From positions 5,146,001 through 5,210,000 of the forward strand of contig NZ_CP030055.1 in NCBI RefSeq assembly GCF_015291645.1: a DNA stretch of 64,000 nt, in the 5' to 3' direction. The position numbers and the translations under genes were made by a program. The notes under the pieces were generated by a model, which saw only the letters and a program-made list of their open reading frames with translations, made no database searches and had not been told where the DNA came from. The DNA is from Bradyrhizobium sp. CCBAU 53340 (lineage in GTDB: Bacteria > Pseudomonadota > Alphaproteobacteria > Rhizobiales > Xanthobacteraceae). Every line of letters starts with the position of its first letter. The stretch's first letter is position 1. Of this stretch, positions 23,790 to 32,958 are shown in pieces.

Positions 23790-24818
23790 TCAGCCCACGG
23801 GGTGACGGTTGAAGGCCGAGTAGCGGCCGGTGACGTGATGCTCGAGCTGGCGCTCGATGTCGGCGAGCAGGCTCGAGGCGCCGATGCGAAACAGCTCCGG
23901 CTCGAGCCAGTCGCGCCCCAGCTCCTCTTTCATCAGGAACTGGTAGTTGAGCACGTCCTTCGCGGTCGAGATTCCACCGGCGGGCTTGAATCCGACCTTG
24001 AAGCCGGTGCGTTCCTCATAGAGCCTGATCATGCGCAGCATCGCCAGCGTCACCGGCAGCGTGGCGTTGACGCCTTCCTTGCCGGTCGAGGTCTTGATGA
24101 AGTCGGCGCCGGCCATCATGCAGACCATCGAGGCCTTGGCGACGTTGCGCAGCGTCTTGAGGTCGCCGGTGGCCAGGATCGTCTTGAGATGCGCCTCCCC
24201 ACAGGCGGCGCGGAAATCACGGACCTCGTCGTAGAGCGCGCGCCAATCCCCCGTCAGCACATGCTCGCGCGTGATGACGATGTCGATCTCCTGCGCGCCG
24301 TCCCTGACGGACGCCTCGATCTCCCTAAGCTTGAGATCGTGGGGGATGAGGCCCGCCGGAAATCCGGTCGAGACCGCAGCGACCGGGATGTCAGATCCGT
24401 CGAGCGCTTCGACTGCGGTCGCAACGAAGCGGTGATAAACGCAGATAGCGCCCGTGTGCAGCCCGCGCCCGGCAAAGCCGAGCGCCTCGACGAGATCGCT
24501 GCGCAGCGGCGACCGCGCCTTCGCGCAGAGCCGCTTCACACGCTCGGTCGTGTCGTCGCCGTTGAGCGTCGTCAGGTCGATGCAGGTGATCGCCTTGAGC
24601 AGCCACGCCGCCTGCGCGTCCTTCTTGACGGTGCGCCGGCCGGGCAGGCTCGCGACGCGGCGCTCGGCGGCGGACAGATTGATCCTAATCTCGTCGATCC
24701 AGTCCATCTCGAGCGCGCGGCCGGTGTTGCGCGCGATGACATGGGTGTGATTGTGGTCCCGTGCATGTGGCTGCACCGGCACCGTGGATGGATTTGGTAT
24801 CAGGACGCCCTGCGCCAT
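23790..24818 (-). CDS. deoC: Deoxyribose-phosphate aldolase
   Basis: 342 residues from the ATG at 24818; longer than E. coli DeoC (259) because of an N-terminal extension of the kind seen in animal DERA-type enzymes. It cleaves 2-deoxyribose 5-phosphate to glyceraldehyde 3-phosphate and acetaldehyde. Catalytic residues are visible: Schiff-base Lys242 in GADFIKTSTGKEG, Lys278 in GFKPAGGIS, and Asp179 in QEIDIVIT. The start is uncertain, since in-frame ATG codons at 24899 and 24710 exist and all have weak ribosome sites. It is the first full gene of the catabolic operon. Confidence 0.9.
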   Translation of the reverse strand: MAQGVLIPNPSTVPVQPHARDHNHTHVIARNTGRALEMDWIDEIRINLSAAERRVASLPGRRTVKKDAQAAWLLKAITCIDLTTLNGDDTTERVKRLCAKARSPLRSDLVEALGFAGRGLHTGAICVYHRFVATAVEALDGSDIPVAAVSTGFPAGLIPHDLKLREIEASVRDGAQEIDIVITREHVLTGDWRALYDEVRDFRAACGEAHLKTILATGDLKTLRNVAKASMVCMMAGADFIKTSTGKEGVNATLPVTLAMLRMIRLYEERTGFKVGFKPAGGISTAKDVLNYQFLMKEELGRDWLEPELFRIGASSLLADIERQLEHHVTGRYSAFNRHPVG

Positions 24819-24835
24819 CGGTATCCCGTGCGGTG

Positions 24836-24886
24836 CTAGCGAATCGGCTGAAGCGCCAGATAGATTGAGTGTGCCGATTGCAACAT
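24836..24886 (-). CDS. Candidate leader peptide upstream of deoC
   Basis: A 16-codon frame (MLQSAHSIYLALQPIR) in the deoC leader with a better ribosome site than deoC itself: GGGAGGA five bases before its ATG. It ends 17 bases before the chosen deoC start. It may be a translated leader that couples to or regulates deoC, or chance. It has no family match. Confidence 0.3.
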   Translation of the reverse strand: MLQSAHSIYLALQPIR

Positions 24887-24961
24887 GCGATCCTCCCATC
24901 CCTTCCCCGCTGGAGCATCCGCTGCCCGCCATCGCTGACAGCAAGGGCCCTCCGGATCAGA

Positions 24962-25020
24962 TGTTATTATTGTAACAAATTGACGTTGCTAAACTCACAT
25001 CATTGTAAGATCATTGTCAA
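24962..25020. promoter_or_regulatory. Divergent promoter and operator region between deoC and the DeoR gene
   Basis: The minus strand has TTGACA (25020-25015), 17 bases, then TGAGTT, directed toward deoC. The plus strand has TTGACG (24980-24985), 18 bases, then TGTAAG, directed toward the regulator. TGTTATTATTGTAAC at 24962-24976, containing the inverted repeat TGTTA/TAACA, lies just past the deoC promoter. It matches 13 of 15 bases with 29795-29809 before the second transporter operon. It is the best candidate operator for the DeoR-type repressor. Confidence 0.55.
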
Positions 25021-25046
25021 CCGGATAAGCAAGCTCGGTGACGAAA

Positions 25047-25841
25047 ATGGCTGAAACACCGACCGCACGCTCCAGCGAGTCCCGCGTCCAGCGGCTGCAA
25101 CGGCTGCGTCGCGCCGTCGAAACGAGCGGCGCACTGCATCTCAAGGACGCCGCAGACCTGCTGAAGGTGTCGGAGATGACGGTGAGGCGCGACCTTGCCG
25201 GTCCGGATGGTGCGCTCGCTTTGCTCGGCGGCTACGTCGTCAATGCGGCCTCGCCGACCGGGATCAAGTACACGTTCGAGCAGGAAATCGACCAGCACAC
25301 GCAGGACAAGCGCCTCGCCTGCCGGGCCGCAGCCGCCTCGATCAGGGAAGGCGACACCATCTTCATCGACTGCGGCACCACGATGCAGTCGCTGGCGGAT
25401 TGCCTGCCTGCGGACATGCCGCTCTCGGTGATCTGCTATTCGCTGAACGTCGCCACGATCGTCACTCACCGCCCGGCAACGCAGGTGATGCTGATGGGCG
25501 GGCTCTACCATCCGTCGTCGCAGTCGTTCTCGTCGGATGACGGCCTGTCCTATCTGCGGCGGCTCGGGGTCAACAAGGCTTTCATCTCGGCCGGCGGCCT
25601 GCACTGGACTCGCGGCGCGAGCTGCTCGAATTTTCACGAAGTCGCCATCAAGCAGGCAGCCATTGCCGCCGCCATGGAGAGCATCCTGGTCGTCGATGCC
25701 AGCAAGCTCGGCAGCCTGAAGCCGGCCTTCTTCTCCGACGTCGCCTCGTTCTCGCGGATCATCGTCGGCGGCGCGGTGCCATCAGATACACGCAAGCACT
25801 TCCGCAACCTTCCCGTCGAATACGTCGCCAACGCAGCCTGA
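25047..25841 (+). CDS. DeoR-family transcriptional repressor
   Basis: 264 residues from the ATG at 25047 (a GTG three codons earlier is possible). The N-terminal winged helix-turn-helix reads LKDAADLLKVSEMTVRRDLAG, the classic DeoR recognition helix, at about 33-53. The C-terminal DeoR sensor domain has IREGDTIFIDCGTTMQSLA, VMLMGGLYH, and a terminal VVDASKLG motif typical of this isomerase-like domain, which binds phosphosugars. It is divergent from deoC and should repress both sugar operons until a phosphosugar such as deoxyribose 5-phosphate accumulates. Confidence 0.9.
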   Translation: MAETPTARSSESRVQRLQRLRRAVETSGALHLKDAADLLKVSEMTVRRDLAGPDGALALLGGYVVNAASPTGIKYTFEQEIDQHTQDKRLACRAAAASIREGDTIFIDCGTTMQSLADCLPADMPLSVICYSLNVATIVTHRPATQVMLMGGLYHPSSQSFSSDDGLSYLRRLGVNKAFISAGGLHWTRGASCSNFHEVAIKQAAIAAAMESILVVDASKLGSLKPAFFSDVASFSRIIVGGAVPSDTRKHFRNLPVEYVANAA

Positions 25842-25910
25842 TCCGGAGGGGGCTCGCTCGCCCGGATCAGGTCTGCTGAACGATGCGCGACCCGATTGAG
25901 CCGCGCATCG
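25837..25910. terminator. Two tandem hairpins between convergent genes
   Basis: CCTGATCCGG (25837-25846) pairs perfectly with CCGGATCAGG (25862-25871), and the stem includes the regulator's stop codon. A second perfect stem follows: CGATGCGCG (25881-25889) with CGCGCATCG (25902-25910). They lie between the converging regulator and binding-protein genes and can act on both strands. Confidence 0.65.
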
Positions 25911-25921
25911 CGATCACAGGC

Positions 25922-27073
25922 TCAGTTGCAAGCCGGCTTCGCCTTGTTGCAGGCATCCGTCAGCTCGGCCGGCGGGTCTTTCTTGAAGACGGTCTTGTAG
26001 GATTCCAGCACGTTCGCCTGCGTCACCGGCAGCGACTGCACACCGACCCAGCCGGGCGTTTCCTTGCCCAGCAGCGCATTCATCATCGCCATCGCCTCGG
26101 CAACGCCCTGGTCATAGGGACGCTGCGAGCCGGTCGCCTTCAGCGGACCGCCCTTGGCGATCTCGATCGCCGATTGCAGGCCGAGGTCGACCGTCGTCAT
26201 GGGAATATCGATGCCCTGGGCCCGCATCGAGCTCAGCGTGTCGAGCGCCGGCTGATCCCACACCGCGTAGAGTCCCTTGACGTCAGGATTGCCGGTCAGG
26301 AAGTCGCCCGCGATCTGCGAGACCTTCGGCGGATCGGTGAAATCGACCTGCTTCATCTTGATGTCGGGCCGGTTCGCCTTCATCCACTCCCGCACGCCCT
26401 TGGTGCGCTCGTTGGTGCTGAAATAGTCGACGCCGAAATTGACGAGACCGATGGTGCCGCCCTGCGGCATGCAAGACGCCAGGATCTGCGCCGCGATCTG
26501 GCCGTTACCCTGGCTATCGGCCGAGACCATCGTGGCATATTCCTCGGGATGCTTCAGGCCGGTCGGGATGCTGTCCATCAGCACGAGCTTGATGCCGGCT
26601 TTCGCGATCTTCTTGTACGTCGGCGCGGTCGCGGTGAAATCGACCGGGATCGAGATGATGCCGTCCGGATGCTGCTGGATGGTATTCTCGATATCGGCGA
26701 TCTGCTTGTCCACCTGATATTCGGCGGACGCGACGCCCGTCACCGTTACGCCGTACTTCTTCAGCGTGTCGGTGATGCCCTGGATCTGGAGCTGCGACCA
26801 GTCGAGGTTCACCGTCTGCATGGAGATGCCGACCTTGAAGTTCTTTTCCTTGATCTTCGCAACGTCGGCCTCCGACAGCGCGAGCACTTCGGGCGAAGCG
26901 GCCTTCTCGCCGTGAGGGCCCTGGCCGACGATCGATTTCGGCCCAAGCGTTGCGAGATTGACGCCCTTGACGCAAGTCGCGGGCACTTCAGCACGGGCCG
27001 AGGGGACAGTTGCGACGGCCGCAGCGGCCATCAACACAGTCAAAGGCAAGGCTTGTCGCAAGATTGGTTTCAT
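25922..27073 (-). CDS. CUT2 (RbsB-like) sugar-binding protein
   Basis: 383 residues. A signal peptide (MKPILRQALPLTVLMAAAAVATVPSARA in general form) is followed by a periplasmic-binding fold of the ribose/xylose type: FKVGISMQTVNLDWSQLQIQG, DGIISIPVDFTATAPTYKKI, and GTIGLVNFGVDYFSTNERTKG. It has extra residues at both ends with two Cys near each terminus (ATCVKG; DACNKAKPAC), possibly forming a disulfide. It serves the RbsC/RbsA-like components encoded upstream. The ligand is not determinable; the link to the DeoR regulator suggests a pentose or deoxypentose. Confidence 0.88.
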   Translation of the reverse strand: MKPILRQALPLTVLMAAAAVATVPSARAEVPATCVKGVNLATLGPKSIVGQGPHGEKAASPEVLALSEADVAKIKEKNFKVGISMQTVNLDWSQLQIQGITDTLKKYGVTVTGVASAEYQVDKQIADIENTIQQHPDGIISIPVDFTATAPTYKKIAKAGIKLVLMDSIPTGLKHPEEYATMVSADSQGNGQIAAQILASCMPQGGTIGLVNFGVDYFSTNERTKGVREWMKANRPDIKMKQVDFTDPPKVSQIAGDFLTGNPDVKGLYAVWDQPALDTLSSMRAQGIDIPMTTVDLGLQSAIEIAKGGPLKATGSQRPYDQGVAEAMAMMNALLGKETPGWVGVQSLPVTQANVLESYKTVFKKDPPAELTDACNKAKPACN

Positions 27074-27131
27074 TTGTTTCCTCCATTTTGGTCGCCGATT
27101 ACCGGAGGGCCAGCGACCTTGCCCCTACCCA

Positions 27132-27165
27132 CGCGGCGCTATGAACCAGTGGCTCATGCGCCGCG
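27132..27165. other. Intercistronic hairpin before the RbsB-like gene
   Basis: A 12-base-pair stem with one bulged T (27132-27144 with 27154-27165) and a nine-base loop sits in the 103-base gap between the permease and binding-protein genes. It may mark mRNA processing that raises binding-protein yield. Confidence 0.5.
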
Positions 27166-27176
27166 CCTGACCTTGG

Positions 27177-28169
27177 CTAGCGTTTCGTGAAGGCAACCGC
27201 GGCAACGATGATCGCGCCCTTGATCACGAGCTGCATCGGCGAGCTCACGCCGAGCAGAACGAGTCCGTTGTTAAGCGTGCCGATGATCAAGCTGCCGAAC
27301 AGCGTTCCCAGGATGTAGCCGCGCCCGCCGAACAGGCTGCAGCCGCCGAGGATCACCGCGGCGATGACGTCGAGCTCCATGCCCTGCACGACATCGGGCC
27401 GCGCGGCATGCGAGCGCGCCGACAGCACCAGCGCGGCGAGACCAGCAAGCGTCCCGGTGAGGACGAACGCCGCCGTCGTGATCCGCTTGGTGTTGATGCC
27501 GGAATAGAGCGCCGCAGTCGGGTTGCCGCCGACCGCATAGATGCGGCGGCCGAACACGTTGTAATGCAGCAGCAGAATGCCGACGACCATTGCCGCCAAT
27601 GTCCAGGCGATCGGAACCGGCATGCCGAGGAACGTGCCCTCGCCGAAGATCGCAAAATAGGTCTCGTTGGTGATGATCACAGGCTTGGTGTTGGTCACCA
27701 TCATCGCCAGTCCCCGCGCCATGCTCAGCGAGCCCAGCGTCACCAGGAAGGACGGGATCGACAGCTGCGTGGTCAGGATGCCGTTGATCAGCCCGACCAG
27801 CGCGCCGGTGCCGAGCCCGGCCACGGCGCCCACGATCCAGCTGTTGTTGATCTGGCTCATCGCAAGAGCGGCCGCCATGCCCGACAGCGCCAGCGTCGAT
27901 GCAACGGACAGGTCGATCTGGCGCGCGATGATGATGAAGGTCATGCCGACGGCGATGATCGACACCAGCGTGGTCTGCCGTCCGATGTTCAGGAAGTTGT
28001 CGACCGAGAGGAACCAGGGCGAGGACAGGCTGAACACGACCAGCAGGATCACGAAGGCGATGTACAGCATGTAGGGCCGCTCGCCCCGCAGCAGATTCTG
28101 GAGAATCTTGCGGCGGCGGTCGGACCGGGTCGACGAAGCGACGACGTTGGGAGCAGTCAATTCGGTCAT
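27177..28169 (-). CDS. CUT2 (RbsC-like) ABC transporter permease
   Basis: 330 residues with about ten transmembrane segments. Family motifs are ALSGMAAALAMSQINNSWIVGAVAGLGTGALVGLINGILTT in general form and the highly conserved GMELDVIAAVILGGCSLFGGRGY. Such permeases form homodimers for ribose, xylose, AI-2 and related sugars. The start overlaps the RbsA-like stop by four bases (ATGA). Confidence 0.92.
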   Translation of the reverse strand: MTELTAPNVVASSTRSDRRRKILQNLLRGERPYMLYIAFVILLVVFSLSSPWFLSVDNFLNIGRQTTLVSIIAVGMTFIIIARQIDLSVASTLALSGMAAALAMSQINNSWIVGAVAGLGTGALVGLINGILTTQLSIPSFLVTLGSLSMARGLAMMVTNTKPVIITNETYFAIFGEGTFLGMPVPIAWTLAAMVVGILLLHYNVFGRRIYAVGGNPTAALYSGINTKRITTAAFVLTGTLAGLAALVLSARSHAARPDVVQGMELDVIAAVILGGCSLFGGRGYILGTLFGSLIIGTLNNGLVLLGVSSPMQLVIKGAIIVAAVAFTKR

Positions 28170-29746
28170 GCGGACAACTCTTGCGATAGGCTCAGCCCGG
28201 AGGCCTGGTAGATCTGGAGGAGATGGTGAAGCTCTTCGGCATCATCGATCTCGCCGCGCACCAGAGTTCGAGCGACGTGCCCGTCGACGATCACGGAGAT
28301 GCGGTCGCAGAGCTCGATTAGTTCCACGAGGTCGGACGAGACGACCACAACCCCGCTACCGTCGCGGGCGGCATTCCGGATCACGGCGTAGATCTCCTCG
28401 CGTGCGCCCACGTCGACGCCGACGGTCGGCTCGTCCAGCAGCAGCACGCGCGGCCGTGGATCATTCCATTTTCCGAACACGACCTTCTGCTGGTTGCCGC
28501 CGGAGAGCGTTCTGACCAGGCTGGAGGCGCCCTGCGCTTTGACCGCGAGCCTTGCGACCGCCCTTTCCGCGCGCCTGGCGGCGGCGCGTTGCTGCATCCA
28601 GCCCCAGCGCGAGAAGTGCGGAATCCGCGGCAAGGTGATGTTTCGCTCGATCGAATGATCCAGCACCAGGCCTTGCGCGTGCCGGTCCTCCGGCACCAGT
28701 GCGATGCCCTGCTTGATCGCATCCGCCGGTCCGCCCGGCAGCCATTGATGGCCCTCGATTTCGATCGCGCCGCCCTCGAGCGGCCGCAGGCCGAACACCG
28801 TCTCCAGAATCTCCGTGCGTCCGCTGCCGATCAAACCGGCGAGGCCGTGGATCTCGCCCTTCAGCACGGACAAATCGACGGCGCGAAGCCGGTCGTTGCA
28901 GACGTTCGACAGCGACAAGACTGGCGACGGATCCAATTCGCGCTTCACGGCAGGCTCGACGCGCGAGCTTGTCAACGCCGATCGATCGGTCCCGACGATG
29001 GCGTTGACCAACCGCTTCATGTCGGTCTCGGCGGTGACGAACGTGCCGGCATTGGCGCCGTCGCGCAGCACGGTGACGCGCTGCGAAATCTCGAAGACTT
29101 CGTTCAGCCGATGGGTCACATAGATCACGCCGACGCCGCGGCGAGTCGCCTTCCCGATCGCATCGAACAGGATTCGGACTTCATCCGATGTCAGCGAGGA
29201 GGTCGGCTCATCGAGGATCAGAAGCCGAACTTCGCCCATCAGCGCCTTTGCGATCTCCGTCATCTGGCGGTAGGCGAACGGCAGCGACCCGACGCTCGCA
29301 CGCGTATCCAGGGGAATGCCGAGCTCTTTCAGGAACGCCTCGGCCTTGGCCATCAGCGCGCGCCGCCGGACGAAGCCGAAGGCTGCGCGCGGCTCGCGAC
29401 CGAGCAGCAAATTGTCGGCGACGCTTAGGGATTCAACGAGGCTGAGGTCCTGATAGACGACGGCGATCCCGGCGTCGCGCGACTTCGCCGGGCTGTCGAA
29501 TTCCACCGGCTTGCCGGCGATCTCGATCGTGCCCGCGTCGGCGGCGTGAACCCCGCTGAGGATCTTGATCAGCGTGGATTTTCCGGCGCCGTTCTCGCCG
29601 AGCAGCGCGTGCACCTCGCCGGCCCGGACCTCGAGGTTGACGTCGCGGAGCGCCCGCACGCCGCCGAAGCGCTTGTTGATGGCGCTGACCATCACAAGCG
29701 AGGTCGACGGCAGGGGTTCTGCTGCAACCGAACCGGACAATTCCAA
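28166..29746 (-). CDS. CUT2 (RbsA-like) double ATPase
   Basis: 526 residues with two nucleotide-binding halves. The first has Walker A GENGAGKSTLIKILSGVH and Walker B LILDEPTSSL with a degenerate signature (VGSLPFAYRQMTEIAKAL). The second has a degenerate Walker A (GLIGSGRTEILETVFG), signature LSGGNQQKVVFGKW, and LLLDEPTVGVDVGAREEIY. This asymmetry is normal for RbsA/XylG-type proteins. It is first in its operon, behind a strong promoter with the shared operator. Confidence 0.92.
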   Translation of the reverse strand: MELSGSVAAEPLPSTSLVMVSAINKRFGGVRALRDVNLEVRAGEVHALLGENGAGKSTLIKILSGVHAADAGTIEIAGKPVEFDSPAKSRDAGIAVVYQDLSLVESLSVADNLLLGREPRAAFGFVRRRALMAKAEAFLKELGIPLDTRASVGSLPFAYRQMTEIAKALMGEVRLLILDEPTSSLTSDEVRILFDAIGKATRRGVGVIYVTHRLNEVFEISQRVTVLRDGANAGTFVTAETDMKRLVNAIVGTDRSALTSSRVEPAVKRELDPSPVLSLSNVCNDRLRAVDLSVLKGEIHGLAGLIGSGRTEILETVFGLRPLEGGAIEIEGHQWLPGGPADAIKQGIALVPEDRHAQGLVLDHSIERNITLPRIPHFSRWGWMQQRAAARRAERAVARLAVKAQGASSLVRTLSGGNQQKVVFGKWNDPRPRVLLLDEPTVGVDVGAREEIYAVIRNAARDGSGVVVVSSDLVELIELCDRISVIVDGHVARTLVRGEIDDAEELHHLLQIYQASGLSLSQELSA

Positions 29747-29794
29747 ACTTTCCTCCCGTCGCCCCCGCGAGCTGCTGGTACGATGGTGACATAT

Positions 29795-29849
29795 TGTTAT
29801 TTTTGCAACTTTATCATGTTATAATTCTATCATCTCGGGCGCCTGTCAA
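29795..29849 (-). promoter_or_regulatory. Promoter with operator for the CUT2 transporter operon
   Basis: The minus strand has TTGACA (29849-29844), 17 bases, then AATTAT (29826-29821), a near-consensus housekeeping promoter. Just downstream, 29795-29809 (TGTTATTTTTGCAAC on the plus strand) matches 13 of 15 bases with the deoC/DeoR operator and would block transcription when bound. From here to 30045 there is about 200 bp in which I see no gene. Confidence 0.6.
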
Positions 29850-30045
29850 TGGCAGATCACGTCCGCCGGCGCGAATGAACGCCGGTCCGATCGCTCCCGT
29901 TCGGGCGCGAAGGTGGTGCGGAGGCCGCGAGACGCGCCCCGAAGCGAGGAATTCTTGGGATGGGGACGAACTGCCGGAGGCCTAGAGCGACCGGAGTCCG
30001 ATCGACTTGATCACGAGAGCAAGGCTTGCCGAGGTGGCATCTGGT

Positions 30046-31029
30046 TTAACCGGTCGGCAGCGCATCGAGGTGGCAGGCCACCCATCGCTCGCCCTCGGCC
30101 GAGCGAAGCTGCGGCTCTTCCGTCCAGCAACGGTCGAAGACGAACGGGCAGCGAGTGTGGAAGCGGCATCCCTTCGGCGGATTGATCGGGCTCGGCACGT
30201 CGCCGCCGAGGATCATGGGATTGCGCTGGGCGCCGGGCTCCGGCAGCGGGACCGCCGAGAGCAGCGCCTTGGTATATGGATGGCGCGGCGCGGCAAAGAT
30301 CTCCCGGCGCGGCGCCACCTCGACGATCTTGCCGAGATACATCACCGCGACGCGGTGGGTCATGTGCTCGACGATTGCGAGGTCATGGCTGATGAACAGC
30401 AGCGCCAGGCCGAACTCGCGCTGCAGATCCTGCAGCAAATTGACGATCTGCGCCTTGACCGAGACGTCGAGCGCCGAGACCGCCTCGTCACAGACGATCA
30501 GCTCGGGCTCGGCCGCGAGCGCCCGGGCGATGCCGATGCGCTGACGCTGGCCGCCGGAGAATTCGTGCGGCCGGCGGTTCAGCGCCTCGCGCGGCAGGCG
30601 TACAGTATCCATCAGCGCGGTCACGCGCGTTTCGAGATCCGTTGCCGACTTGGCGAGGCCGAAATTGCGGATCGGCTCGGCCAGGATATCTCGCACGCGC
30701 ATGCGCGGATTGAGGCTCGAGAACGGATCCTGGAACACCACCTGCACACGCCGCCGCACCTGGCGCATCGTGGCCGGCGCCGCATCGTCGATGCGCTGGC
30801 CGTCGAGGATCACCTGGCCGGACGTCACATCGAACAGCCGCAGGATGGCGCGGCCGACCGTCGACTTGCCGCAGCCGGACTCGCCCACCAGCGACAGCGT
30901 CTCGCCGCGCGCGATCTCGAACGACACGCCGTCGACGGCGTAGACCCATTCCGAGTTGCGGCCAAACAGGCCAGTCTTGACCGGAAAGTGCTTCTTGAGG
31001 TCGTTGACCTGGAGCAGCGGGACACTCAT
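30046..31029 (-). CDS. Peptide-family ABC transporter ATPase (DppF/OppF-like)
   Basis: 327 residues from the ATG at 31029, which overlaps the DppD-type stop (ATGA). Motifs: Walker [17 protein letters not shown]-loop [15 protein letters not shown], signature [15 protein letters not shown], Walker [15 protein letters not shown], and switch [12 protein letters not shown]. The C-terminal [20 protein letters not shown] is the oligopeptide-type Cys motif that binds an iron-sulfur cluster in some members. It is last in the hydantoin-linked operon and should power import with the DppD-like ATPase. Confidence 0.9.
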   Translation of the reverse strand: MSVPLLQVNDLKKHFPVKTGLFGRNSEWVYAVDGVSFEIARGETLSLVGESGCGKSTVGRAILRLFDVTSGQVILDGQRIDDAAPATMRQVRRRVQVVFQDPFSSLNPRMRVRDILAEPIRNFGLAKSATDLETRVTALMDTVRLPREALNRRPHEFSGGQRQRIGIARALAAEPELIVCDEAVSALDVSVKAQIVNLLQDLQREFGLALLFISHDLAIVEHMTHRVAVMYLGKIVEVAPRREIFAAPRHPYTKALLSAVPLPEPGAQRNPMILGGDVPSPINPPKGCRFHTRCPFVFDRCWTEEPQLRSAEGERWVACHLDALPTG

Positions 31030-32015
31030 GCCGCAACGGCTCCCTTGGCGGCGTAGTGGCAGGCGGCGATGTGGCGCGGCCCCTTCTCTTCGAGGCCCGG
31101 CGCATGTTGACGGCAGAGATCGGTTGCGAGCGCACAGCGACCGGCAAAGACGCATCCGGTGATCGGCTTGCGCAGATCCGGCACCTGTCCCGGAATTTCA
31201 GCGAGCCGCGTCGTGGTGCCGGCGAGCGACGAGCCCAGCCGCGGCACCGCGCCGAGCAGGCCTTGCGTATAGGGATGGCGCGGCGAGCGGAACAACTCCG
31301 CCACCGGCGCCTCCTCGACCTTGCGGCCGGCATACATCACCATGACGCGTTCGGCGATCTCGGCGACCACGCCGAGATCATGCGTGATCAGGATGATGGC
31401 GGCGCCAACCCGATGCTTGAGGTCCAGCATCAATTTCAGGATCTGCGCCTGGATGGTGACATCGAGCGCGGTGGTCGGCTCGTCCGCAATCAGGAGCTTT
31501 GGGCTGCAGGCAAGCGCAATCGCGATCATCACGCGCTGTCGCATGCCGCCCGAGAGCTGATGCGGAAATTCGCGTACGCGCCGCTTCGGCTCGGGAATAC
31601 CGACCAGCGCCAGCATCTCGACGGCGCGCGCCTCGGCCGCCTGCTTGTCCAGACCCTGATGCAACATCAGCGTCTCGCGGATCTGGCGGCCGACGGTCAG
31701 AACCGGATTGAGGCTCGTCATCGGCTCCTGAAAGATCATCGAGATGTCGTTGCCTCTGATGGCGCGCATCTCGCGATCGGACAGTTGCAGCAGGTCCTTG
31801 CCCGCAAAACGGATGGCACCGGCGATCCTGCCCGGCGGCTCCGGGATCAGCCGCATCAGGGACATCGAGGTCACCGACTTGCCGCAGCCGGATTCGCCGA
31901 CGATGGCGAGCGTCTCGCCCTCGTTGACATGGAAGGACACACCATCCACCGCGCGGTTGATGCCGCTGGGGGTGCGGAAGTGGGTCTGGAGGTTTTCGAC
32001 TTCGAGCAGCGCCAT
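31026..32015 (-). CDS. Peptide-family ABC transporter ATPase (DppD/OppD-like)
   Basis: 329 residues from the ATG at 32015, 19 bases after the permease stop. Motifs: [78 protein letters not shown], and the C-terminal Cys-rich [15 protein letters not shown]. It forms the ATPase pair with the DppF-like protein. Confidence 0.9.
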   Translation of the reverse strand: MALLEVENLQTHFRTPSGINRAVDGVSFHVNEGETLAIVGESGCGKSVTSMSLMRLIPEPPGRIAGAIRFAGKDLLQLSDREMRAIRGNDISMIFQEPMTSLNPVLTVGRQIRETLMLHQGLDKQAAEARAVEMLALVGIPEPKRRVREFPHQLSGGMRQRVMIAIALACSPKLLIADEPTTALDVTIQAQILKLMLDLKHRVGAAIILITHDLGVVAEIAERVMVMYAGRKVEEAPVAELFRSPRHPYTQGLLGAVPRLGSSLAGTTTRLAEIPGQVPDLRKPITGCVFAGRCALATDLCRQHAPGLEEKGPRHIAACHYAAKGAVAA

Positions 32016-32034
32016 CGCGATCAGCCTCGGCTCG

Positions 32035-32958
32035 TCAAAGACGCTTGGCCATGCGCGGATCGAGCGCATCGCGAAGGCCGTCGCCGAGCAGGTTCACGGC
32101 GAGCACGGTGACGGAGAGGAATGCTGCCGGGAAGAACACGATATAGGGCTTGACCTGCCACAGCGCGCGGCCCTCGGCCATGATGTTGCCCCAGGACGGA
32201 ATGGTGGGCGGCGTGCCGGCACCGATGAAGGAGAGGATCGCCTCGGTGATCATGGCGCTGGCGCAGATATAGGTCGCCTGCACCAGCATCGGCGCAACCG
32301 TGTTGGGAAGGATGTGGCGCAGAATGATCATCGGCGTGCGCGTGCCGCATGCGACCGCGGCATCCACATAAGGCTGCTCGCGCAGCGACAGCACCACGCT
32401 GCGGACCAGGCGCGAGACGCGCGGGATCTCGGCGACGGTGATCGCCAGAATGACGTTGCCGACGCTGCCGCGCGTCAGCGCCATCAGCGCGATCGCAAGC
32501 AGGATCGGCGGGATCGACATCAAGCCGTCCATAAAACGCATCAAGATGCCGTCGGCCCAGCGGACAAAGCCCGAGACCATGCCGATGGCAAGACCGGCCG
32601 CGGAGGCGAAGATCGCGACCGACAGCCCGACCGTCAGCGAGACCCGCGCGCCGAACAGCACGCGTGAATAGATATCGCGGCCGAGCACGTCGGTGCCGAA
32701 CCAGTAGAGCGCCGACGGCGCCCTTGTGCGCTTGGCAGGCGCGAGAGCCGTCGGGTCGACCGTCCAGAGATACGGCGCAAAGATCGCGATCAGGACCAGC
32801 GCCAGCAGCAGCACCCCGCCGATCGCAACCGTTGGATGGCCGCGCAGGAACCCGATGAACCCACGCCGGATCGTGACCGGCCGGAGAATGTCAGGCAGTT
32901 GCGGTGCGAGCACGAGGCCGGCCGGCAGCACCTGCGGATTGACGGTCGCGTCGGTCAA
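32035..32958 (-). CDS. Peptide-family ABC transporter permease (DppC-like)
   Basis: 307 residues with about six membrane segments. The N-terminal cytoplasmic part ends in [23 protein letters not shown], and the conserved [23 protein letters not shown] is diagnostic of DppC/OppC subunits. The EAA-type loop is [24 protein letters not shown]. It overlaps dppB-like by four bases (ATGA). Confidence 0.9.
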   Translation of the reverse strand: MTDATVNPQVLPAGLVLAPQLPDILRPVTIRRGFIGFLRGHPTVAIGGVLLLALVLIAIFAPYLWTVDPTALAPAKRTRAPSALYWFGTDVLGRDIYSRVLFGARVSLTVGLSVAIFASAAGLAIGMVSGFVRWADGILMRFMDGLMSIPPILLAIALMALTRGSVGNVILAITVAEIPRVSRLVRSVVLSLREQPYVDAAVACGTRTPMIILRHILPNTVAPMLVQATYICASAMITEAILSFIGAGTPPTIPSWGNIMAEGRALWQVKPYIVFFPAAFLSVTVLAVNLLGDGLRDALDPRMAKRL

